Source: Acidobacteriota bacterium (GTDB lineage Bacteria; Acidobacteriota; Thermoanaerobaculia; Thermoanaerobaculales; Thermoanaerobaculaceae). From it: 48,028 nucleotides of DNA. This document shows positions 42,346 to 48,028 of the stretch, in pieces (the first letter of the stretch is position 1; each line of letters begins with the position of its first letter). The stretch spans positions 1 to 48,028 of the forward strand of contig PKYI01000054.1 of NCBI GenBank assembly GCA_003133645.1. The letters run 5' to 3'. A program made the position numbers and the translations under genes. The notes beneath the pieces were generated by a model. It was not told where the DNA came from. It saw only the letters and a program-made list of their open reading frames with translations, and made no database searches.

Positions 42346-43923
42346 TCATCCGTTGCGAACCCGCAGCTCGCGCCCGAACACACGTTCGAACAGCGCCGCC
42401 TTGCGCTTCAGGGCCCACTTCTCGAGGAGGAGGTCGTCCTTCCCCTCGAGGCGGAGCACGGCTTTGCTCCCTTGCAGCTCCACCGTGACGGCGCGGACCC
42501 GCCCACAGTGCTCCCGGTCGAGCGCGTCCGCGAGGCGCAGGATCGCGGTCAACGCCAGCACGCGGTTCTGGTCGGCCTGCTTCAGGCGGGCGAACTCCTC
42601 GTGCCCAGGGGCGGGGTCGCTCTTGCGGTGGTAGCGCGCGACGAGGGACGCGAGAGCGACCTCGGCGGCGGAGAACCCCGGCAGCTCGGACTGCGCGATG
42701 AGGTACATCGAGTGCTTGTGGTGCCGTTTGTAGCTGATGTAGCCCCCGATGTCGTGGAGCCACGCCGCGGCCTGCAGGATCCTGCGGTCGAACTCGCCGA
42801 GTCGGTGCGCGTCGCCAAGCTGGTCGAAAAGCGCCAGCGAGTGGCGGGCGACATGGCGGGCGTGCCCCTCGTCGAACATGAAACGCCTGCCGATCGAGAG
42901 GAGAGCGCTCGCCAGCTCCTGGTCGCGGCGGTCGGCGTGCGCCCGCTTCGTCGTCACGGCCTCGACGAGGTCGTAGAGGACGCCCTCCTTGATCCCGACG
43001 CCCGGGACGAGAATGACGCTCGCACCGGAAAGCCCCGCCAGGCGCTCGTACACCAGAGCTGCGGGCAGCACCACGTCGGCACGGTCCTCGCGTAGGCCGA
43101 GATCCTCCACCCTCTGCCGGTACGAGAGGCCGGCGAGCCGCTCGATCACGGCCCTCATCGCCTCGATGGAGAGGGACGCGCAGCCTTCCGCCGGCGCAGG
43201 GCCGGCGCCGGCGAGCTGCGCGAGGGTTTCCGCATTACCGCCGGTTGCGATAAAGCCGGTCGGGCCGCGGGACTGGGCCGGCGGCGCCAGGCGAAGCGTC
43301 GCCGTGTACTCCTCCAGCAGCCGGCGGAACCGTCCGGGCTCCTCGCCCGCCTCGGAAAGCTCTTCCAGCAGTCGGACCGACCCCATGGTGTGCGACTCGC
43401 TCCACAGGATGCCGCTGTCGTCGACGAGCAGGATCTCGACGCTGCCACCCCCGACGTCAACGACGATCCAGTCGCGCCCGGCAAGCGTCACCGCCCGCCG
43501 GACCGCGGCGTAGACCAGGCGGGCCTCCTCCGAGCCCGAGATCACCTCGAGCTCCAGCCCAGTCTGCTCGCGGACACGCTGCACGAACTGCTCGCCGTTG
43601 GAACTCTCGCGTACGGCGCTGGTGGCGACGGCTCGGTACACGCCCACCTCGATCTCCGGCATGCGCTCCCAGAACGACGCCAGCGCGGACACGGCCGCCG
43701 CCATCGCACTCTCGGTGAGCCGGCCGGTCAGGAAGACGTCGTGGCCCAGGCGGACGGCGGCGCGCTGCTGCTCGACGACGCGGAACTCGTCGGCAGTGGT
43801 GAACTCGGCGGCCACGAACCGCAGGGCGTTGGACCCGACATCGATGCACGCCACGCGCACCGGGAACTCGAGTTCGCGCTCCACGGCAGCCAGCAGCGCG
43901 GGACTGATCCGCTTTTCGCTCAC
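42346..43923 (-). CDS. ppx: exopolyphosphatase / guanosine pentaphosphatase (Ppx/GppA)
   Basis: This 525-residue enzyme of the ASKHA fold hydrolyses the ends of polyphosphate chains or converts pppGpp to ppGpp. It has ACIDVGSNALRFVAAEF (phosphate 1), VISGSEEARLVYAAVRR, VVDVGGGSVEILLVD (phosphate 2) and FIATGGNAETLAQ. The C-terminal third is an HD-type domain (HDIGGYISYKRHHKHSMYLI), giving the long form. Starts at GTG 43923 with GAGGGAA upstream. It follows PPK2 by 31 bp, in one operon. Confidence 0.9.
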   Translation of the reverse strand: MSEKRISPALLAAVERELEFPVRVACIDVGSNALRFVAAEFTTADEFRVVEQQRAAVRLGHDVFLTGRLTESAMAAAVSALASFWERMPEIEVGVYRAVATSAVRESSNGEQFVQRVREQTGLELEVISGSEEARLVYAAVRRAVTLAGRDWIVVDVGGGSVEILLVDDSGILWSESHTMGSVRLLEELSEAGEEPGRFRRLLEEYTATLRLAPPAQSRGPTGFIATGGNAETLAQLAGAGPAPAEGCASLSIEAMRAVIERLAGLSYRQRVEDLGLREDRADVVLPAALVYERLAGLSGASVILVPGVGIKEGVLYDLVEAVTTKRAHADRRDQELASALLSIGRRFMFDEGHARHVARHSLALFDQLGDAHRLGEFDRRILQAAAWLHDIGGYISYKRHHKHSMYLIAQSELPGFSAAEVALASLVARYHRKSDPAPGHEEFARLKQADQNRVLALTAILRLADALDREHCGRVRAVTVELQGSKAVLRLEGKDDLLLEKWALKRKAALFERVFGRELRVRNG

Positions 43924-43954
43924 GATTGCTCGATTCCCTCGAAATGTCTCACCG

Positions 43955-44836
43955 CTAGTCCTCCGCGGCGAGGGCGGCCCGCGCCTTCTTGAGCTCCCTG
44001 CCGCGCTCCTTGTCGAGCGTCGGGAAAGCCGGATGGAGGTCTCCGAGGGCGGCGACGATGGTCTCGCCCACGACGAGGTGCGTAAACCACTTGTGGTCCG
44101 CAGGAACGACGTGCCATGGGGCGTACCGCGTGGCGGTGTGGCGGATCATCTCTTCGACCGCCGCCATGTAGGCGTCCCAGTACTGTCTCTCGGCCACGTC
44201 CGCAGTGGAGAACTTCCAGTGCTTGTCGGCCGTATCGAGCCGCTCCATGAACCGCCGCCGCTGTTCGTCGCGCGACACGTGGAGAAAGAACTTCAGGATG
44301 CGGGTGCCGTTACGCGCGAGGCGGCGTTCGAACGCGTTGATGTCCTCGTAGCGTTCCTTCCAGATCCCCGGACCGATGAGCTCCCGCGAGAGGCGCTGAC
44401 GCTCCAACAGCTCCGGGTGGACCCGGACCACGAGCACCTCCTCGTAGTAGGAGCGGTTGAAGATGCCGATGCGCCCGCGGGCGGGCAGGCGCCGGCTGCA
44501 GCGCCAGAGGAAGTCGTGATCGAGCTCCTCCGGCGAGGGCACCTTGAACGAGGTGACCTCGCACCCCTGCGGATTGACCCCGGACATGACGTGCTTGATG
44601 GTGCCGTCCTTGCCCGCCGCATCCATCGCCTGCAGGATCACCAGCAACGCCCAGCGATCCTGTGCGTAAAGCTTCTCGTGCAACTCGGCGAGCCGTTCGA
44701 CGCCCGCGACCAGGGCCGCCGCGGCCTTTTGCTTCGACCGGATGCCGCCGCGGTCTCCGGGATCGATGCCCGCCAAGTGGAACGCCTCGCCATCGGTGAT
44801 GCGATACCGCCTCGCGAGTTCCTTCATTCCCGGCAT
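43955..44836 (-). CDS. ppk2: polyphosphate kinase 2 family protein
   Basis: This 293-residue P-loop kinase uses polyphosphate to phosphorylate nucleoside mono- or diphosphates. Walker A is the PPK2 variant ILQAMDAAGKDGTIKHVMSG, GIFNRSYYEEVLVVRVHPE is the characteristic second motif, and KFFLHVSRDEQRRRF lies in the lid region. Class and nucleotide preference are not decided by what I can read. I chose the ATG at 44836, where GGTGGAGGG lies 5 nt upstream; ATG 44893 lacks a site. First gene of the minus-strand polyphosphate operon. Confidence 0.88.
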   Translation of the reverse strand: MPGMKELARRYRITDGEAFHLAGIDPGDRGGIRSKQKAAAALVAGVERLAELHEKLYAQDRWALLVILQAMDAAGKDGTIKHVMSGVNPQGCEVTSFKVPSPEELDHDFLWRCSRRLPARGRIGIFNRSYYEEVLVVRVHPELLERQRLSRELIGPGIWKERYEDINAFERRLARNGTRILKFFLHVSRDEQRRRFMERLDTADKHWKFSTADVAERQYWDAYMAAVEEMIRHTATRYAPWHVVPADHKWFTHLVVGETIVAALGDLHPAFPTLDKERGRELKKARAALAAED

Positions 44837-44933
44837 CGTCCCTCCACCTTCCGGGCGGTCTGACCCCGGTACCGCCCCAGATTCCACGGACATCGATCTG
44901 ATGATATTCCAACCTTGACCGGACAGGTAGGAA

Positions 44934-45605
44934 CTACGCGGCCGGCCGGTGGCAAAAACAGATGAACGTGTCGCTGGCGATGCCGACCATCGCGTGGATG
45001 GCCACCGTGTAGAAGATCGAGCCCGTGGCGTAGGCGATCAATCCGAAAATGAACCCAGCGGCCGCGGCAGCGAAGACCTCGCTCGCCGGATGGCCGTAGT
45101 GGTAGAGCGTGGAGGCGATCGTCTGCACGGCCAGGGCCGGGATGAGCCCGACGAGCGGCACCATGGGAAAGAACAGCACGCCCCGGAAGAGGAACTCCCA
45201 GGGAATGTAATAGAAAAGAAAGTAGGCCGTCTCGTAAAGAACGAAGCGCCGCGGGCTCGAACAGGCTTCCTTGGAAAACGGATATTGCTTCCGCATGGCC
45301 GGGTCACGCGAGCCGATGAAGCCGGCGGCCAGCGCGGCCGGGACGCCGGCCGCCGTCAGGAGGAGGCCCGTACCGGCGTGCCCCGTGGTCAACCCCACGA
45401 ACCGGAGGAACTCCCCGGGATGCGGGGCGCAGGCGACGATGATCAGAACCGGCACGGCCAGGAACATGGCGAAAAACGCCACGAAATACAGGATCGTTCC
45501 TCGGAGATCGCCGAACTTCGCCTGCAGCGTCCGACGGTGGAAACCCGTCATCATCGCAGCGAAGGCGATGGCGAGATAGATGTAGAGAACGTTCCGGACG
45601 TCCAT
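44934..45605 (-). CDS. CPBP-family intramembrane protein (CAAX protease-like)
   Basis: This 223-residue polytopic membrane protein has about 6-7 helices. The CPBP/Abi region is IPWEFLFRGVLFFPMV, where the usual EExxxR reads WEFLFR, followed by TLYHYGHPASEVFAAAAAGFIFGLI and HAMVGIASD as second and third motifs. Active members are intramembrane glutamic proteases. The first glutamate is Trp here, a variant seen in a subset of the family, so activity is uncertain. ATG 45605 is 5 bp after the SDR stop; ATG 45626 would overlap it by 17 nt. Last gene of the operon. Confidence 0.7.
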   Translation of the reverse strand: MDVRNVLYIYLAIAFAAMMTGFHRRTLQAKFGDLRGTILYFVAFFAMFLAVPVLIIVACAPHPGEFLRFVGLTTGHAGTGLLLTAAGVPAALAAGFIGSRDPAMRKQYPFSKEACSSPRRFVLYETAYFLFYYIPWEFLFRGVLFFPMVPLVGLIPALAVQTIASTLYHYGHPASEVFAAAAAGFIFGLIAYATGSIFYTVAIHAMVGIASDTFICFCHRPAA

Positions 45606-45609
45606 GGCG

Positions 45610-46608
45610 CTATTGGATAAACCCATCTCGTCTCTCTCGGAGATACCAGTCCAGAATTTCCTCGACCTGCCGTTCCCAGTCGTCATCGGGGCGATAGCCG
45701 AGGTCCGCGACCGTCCTCGAGATGTCGTAGGTCGTCTCGGTGACGACCCGCTTGACCCGGTAATACGTCAGGGTCGGCTCATACCGGGGGCGGATACTCT
45801 TGATCCCGGCCATCACTCCCGCCAACGCGAACGCCGTCCACTTGGGGATGTAGACCCGCTGAGCGCGGCCGAGGCCGTTCTGGAGCCCGGTGAAGAACGC
45901 CCTCCATGTTGGAACATCGCCGTTGGTCACGGTATAGGCGTTGCCCTCGACCCCTTCTTTCAGCAGCGCCAGTTCCACCGCCTGGCTGAGATTCCCGCTG
46001 TAGCAGTAGCCGAAGCGGTTCCAGCCCCGGCCCACGATCAAGGGAACCCCGCGTTCGCGGCTCCGGAGAACCCGGGCGCTGGTCACACGATCGTAGGGGC
46101 CGAAGATGTCTCCCGGGCGCAGCACGACGACCGGCAGGCGGCCCTCCTTCCAACGGGAGAGGAAATGACGTTCGGCCTCGATCTTGTAGCGCGTGTAGGG
46201 GAGGAAATTGGCCGGCCGACCCGGGTGAGCTTCGGAGATGCTGGCGGCCGCGAACCCCAGCGCCAACGCGGTCGAGATGACGACAAGACGCTTCGGCGGC
46301 TGGGTCATACCCTCGATCTGCGCCGCGAGGTTGACCGCCGACAGGAGGATGTTGCGACGGCAGGTCTCGTCGCCGGCGGTGTCTGACGTGATCGCGGCCG
46401 CGTGGATGATGTAATCGATCCCCTCGGGAACGGCGAACGAGCCGGCGCTCCCGAGATCGCCGAAGACGAGCCGGACTTCGAGGCCTTCGAGGAAATGGAG
46501 GTCGGAGGTGGTCCGCACCAGTCCGTGGACGTCCCAACCCCTCGCCAGGAAATGGCGGCAGAGGTTCGAGCCGACAAAACCATTGGCACCGGTGATGAAG
46601 ACCTTCAC
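45610..46608 (-). CDS. extended SDR, NAD(P)-dependent epimerase/dehydratase
   Basis: This 332-residue Rossmann-fold enzyme begins with the NAD motif FITGANGFVGSNLCRHFL and continues with HAAAITSD. The catalytic stretch is VVISTALALGF and YTRYKIEAERHFL (YxxxK). The C-terminal half, including PRYEPTLTYYRVKRVVTETTYD, resembles 3-beta-hydroxysteroid dehydrogenase or CerR-like sphingolipid reductases more than sugar epimerases. GTG 46608 overlaps the upstream stop as GTGA. Position after an Aur1/PAP2-like enzyme supports a role in lipid metabolism, but this is inference. Confidence 0.82.
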   Translation of the reverse strand: MKVFITGANGFVGSNLCRHFLARGWDVHGLVRTTSDLHFLEGLEVRLVFGDLGSAGSFAVPEGIDYIIHAAAITSDTAGDETCRRNILLSAVNLAAQIEGMTQPPKRLVVISTALALGFAAASISEAHPGRPANFLPYTRYKIEAERHFLSRWKEGRLPVVVLRPGDIFGPYDRVTSARVLRSRERGVPLIVGRGWNRFGYCYSGNLSQAVELALLKEGVEGNAYTVTNGDVPTWRAFFTGLQNGLGRAQRVYIPKWTAFALAGVMAGIKSIRPRYEPTLTYYRVKRVVTETTYDISRTVADLGYRPDDDWERQVEEILDWYLRERRDGFIQ

Positions 46609-47588
46609 GCTGTGGTCCTTTCGCCACCGACCGCCGCGTTCCACGCCCGGACGAGCCGCGGTGCAACGCAAAGAATGAGCACCGCAGTCAGGATGCCGGC
46701 GACGCTGTCCGTCACGTAATGGTACCGCAGGAAGAATGTGGACACGTAGAGGGACAGGATGACCGGCGTCAAGACGTAAAAGGCGGTCCGGACGTAGCGG
46801 CGGGCCATCATCCACATGACCGTGGCGATCGCGCAGTGCGGACTGGGCAAGCTGCCTCCGACCTCGTGGACGTTGTGGCGGATGTATTCGCCGCACGCGG
46901 TAAAAAACCAACCCTTCAGCGGGACCGTGTACGCCTCGGGCATATGGTAGAGCGGCCCTGCGATCGGGAAAGCCATGAATCCGAGGAAACAGACGACATT
47001 CGTCGCGGCCAGGGCGAACAGGTAATCTTCGAGCGCTCTTTCGCCGCGCCGGAAGTAGATCAGTGCCGCGAGGCCCGGGTAGATGACGACATAGATCACA
47101 TAGGCGAACATCATCCATTCCGTGAGGGGCGGTGTGACGAACCTCTCCAGCCAGACCGTGGGCTGGACGCCGAAGACCGCGCTCTCGAGGCGAAGGACCA
47201 CCGGGTCCTGCCAGCTCCGGACGACGATCAGTTGCATGCGCTGCGCGATGAGGAACAGTTGGGCGCACAGGATCTGGACGGCCCCCGTCCGGACAAGAAA
47301 TTTCAGGACGCGGTTGTGCAGCTTCGGATCGAGGTAGATCGACCCGACATAGAGCGCGCCCCAGGCGGCGAGCCGGAGGAGCAGGCCGCCGGGAGCGGCG
47401 ATGTGGGCGCGGAAGACCGCAATCAGGAGTCCGAAGAGAAGCACGGCGCCCAGGATGACGGCGTCGGTAGCCTGAAGGCCCGCCTTGAGGACATAGAGGC
47501 GTTTGCCGTAGAGAGCGGCGATCCGCGCGCTTCGATCGTTTCCGCCCACCACCCTCGCGTCAGTTTCTGCCGTGGACTGAACCGTCAA
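46605..47588 (-). CDS. PAP2-superfamily, Aur1-like lipid phosphotransferase
   Basis: This 327-residue membrane protein has about eight helices. The active-site blocks are GGSLPSPHCAIATVMWM and FLRYHYVTDSVAGIL, the PSxH and RxHxxxD signature found in PAP2 phosphatases and in inositol-phosphorylceramide synthase Aur1. FLGFMAFPIAGPLYHMP also resembles Aur1-type proteins. It probably moves a phospho-head group between lipids on the outer face of the inner membrane. Start at TTG 47588 overlaps the upstream stop (TTGA); GTG 47552 or 47549 are alternatives. Confidence 0.75.
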   Translation of the reverse strand: MTVQSTAETDARVVGGNDRSARIAALYGKRLYVLKAGLQATDAVILGAVLLFGLLIAVFRAHIAAPGGLLLRLAAWGALYVGSIYLDPKLHNRVLKFLVRTGAVQILCAQLFLIAQRMQLIVVRSWQDPVVLRLESAVFGVQPTVWLERFVTPPLTEWMMFAYVIYVVIYPGLAALIYFRRGERALEDYLFALAATNVVCFLGFMAFPIAGPLYHMPEAYTVPLKGWFFTACGEYIRHNVHEVGGSLPSPHCAIATVMWMMARRYVRTAFYVLTPVILSLYVSTFFLRYHYVTDSVAGILTAVLILCVAPRLVRAWNAAVGGERTTA

Positions 47589-48028
47589 CTCTCTTCTTCG
47601 GCGGCCTTCTCGAGCTCGGCGATGCGCTTGCGCACCAGCATCTCCGCCAAGTCCGGGATGACCTCCCAGGCGATGCGCTCGAGCTGCGGCGCGGCCAGCT
47701 CGACAACCCGTCTGGCGATCTTCTCGATCTGCTCGTCGGAGAGCGGCTCAGGCGGGGCCGGAGCCGCGGGCGGGGGCACGAGCTCCGCGGCGCGTTTCGC
47801 GACGCGCTCGACGTGCTCATCGGTCAGCAGCTCGGCCGCAGTCGGCGGCGCCGGCGGCGGCGGTACCAGCTCGGCCGCACGCCTCGCGACGCGCTCGACG
47901 TGCTCATCGGTCAGCAGCTCGGCCGCAGTCGGCGGCGGCGGCGGCGGCGGTACCAGCTCGGCCGCGCGCCTCGCGACGCGCTCGACGTGCTCATCGGTCA
48001 GCAGCTCCGCCGCCGTCGGCGGCGCCGG
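47585..48028 (-). CDS. C-terminal part of a protein with 29-residue tandem repeats (5' end beyond window)
   Basis: The last 147 residues of a longer protein. They consist of repeats of TAAELLTDEHVERVARRAAE followed by LVPP and a polyproline spacer, then a different tail. The tail (LSDEQIEKIARRVVELAAPQ then LERIAWEVIPDLAEMLVRKR) resembles the C-terminus of some response-regulator or zinc-ribbon regulatory proteins in Deltaproteobacteria and Acidobacteria. No catalytic domain is visible in this part. Its stop overlaps the PAP2 gene start as TTGA, so the two are coupled. Confidence 0.75.
   Translation of the reverse strand, partial: PAPPTAAELLTDEHVERVARRAAELVPPPPPPPTAAELLTDEHVERVARRAAELVPPPPAPPTAAELLTDEHVERVAKRAAELVPPPAAPAPPEPLSDEQIEKIARRVVELAAPQLERIAWEVIPDLAEMLVRKRIAELEKAAEEES
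47764..48028 (-). repeat. 87-bp in-frame tandem repeat
   Basis: Units 47824-47910 and 47911-47997 are each exactly 87 nt and differ at two positions. A third copy runs off the window after 47998, and a more diverged copy lies before 47824. The period of 29 codons keeps the reading frame open and encodes alternating helical and proline-rich blocks. Confidence 0.9.

Noticed and set aside
47764..48028. CRISPR-like array at the right end
   Set aside because: The repeats are 87 bp, contiguous and keep one reading frame open; there are no unique spacers.

Overview
The window is about 48 kb of GC-rich bacterial DNA, densely packed on both strands, with many 1-17 nt gene overlaps. It encodes outer-membrane machinery (a lipoprotein efflux duct, RND pumps, lipid A L-Ara4N modification), so the cell is Gram-negative. 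The O2-sensitive enzymes (2-oxoacid:ferredoxin oxidoreductase, two-subunit class I fumarase) point to an anaerobic or microaerobic lifestyle. An Acidobacteriota-like or other deep-branching high-GC lineage is my guess; the sequence alone does not prove it. I saw no rRNA or tRNA gene, no CRISPR array and no transposase.

Layout. (1) 1-720 looks like the end of an integron gene-cassette array: a well-formed attC site (47-175), a DUF4160-DUF2442 cassette, and the left half of a second attC that contains the DUF2442 stop codon. (2) 1045-13198 is mostly housekeeping: a secreted nitroreductase-like protein, sppA, an M3 oligopeptidase, queA, a HabA-like membrane protein, a nucleotidyltransferase pair, tag-efpL, a flavin reductase, an MFS transporter, and fumarase alpha/beta. 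(3) 13585-17111 is korDABC plus a GNAT gene, divergent from fumarase. (4) 17128-24443 is a lipid A 4-amino-4-deoxy-L-arabinose locus: arnT divergent from arnBCAD. Tandem CCGGACC heptamers stud its gene boundaries, including the linker of the bifunctional ArnA. (5) 24497-26618 is an ECF sigma / anti-sigma-like / membrane-protein operon, followed by a phosphoglycerate-mutase-type phosphatase. (6) 27356-36361 is an mdtABC-outer membrane factor efflux operon with a recognisable promoter/operator. (7) 36591-44836 is a polyphosphate neighbourhood: ppk1, a CHAD protein translationally coupled to a ParA ATPase, a metallophosphoesterase, a small basic helical protein, Ppx/GppA and PPK2. (8) 44934-48028 is a minus-strand operon: the C-terminal end of a protein with 29-residue repeats, an Aur1/PAP2-like lipid phosphotransferase, an extended SDR and a CPBP-family membrane protein.

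How the parts may work together. KorABCD and fumarase serve TCA-type carbon flow with ferredoxin. ArnB, ArnA, ArnC, ArnD and ArnT make and attach L-Ara4N to lipid A, which is known to give cationic-peptide resistance; ugd and the ArnE/F flippase are not in the window. The polyphosphate genes cover synthesis (PPK1), interconversion (PPK2), degradation (Ppx/GppA), probable granule binding (CHAD) and possibly positioning (ParA).

The most interesting signals are the integron remnant at the left edge, the G-quadruplex-capable heptamer arrays written into arn reading frames, the ParA-CHAD pairing, and the Aur1-like lipid operon.
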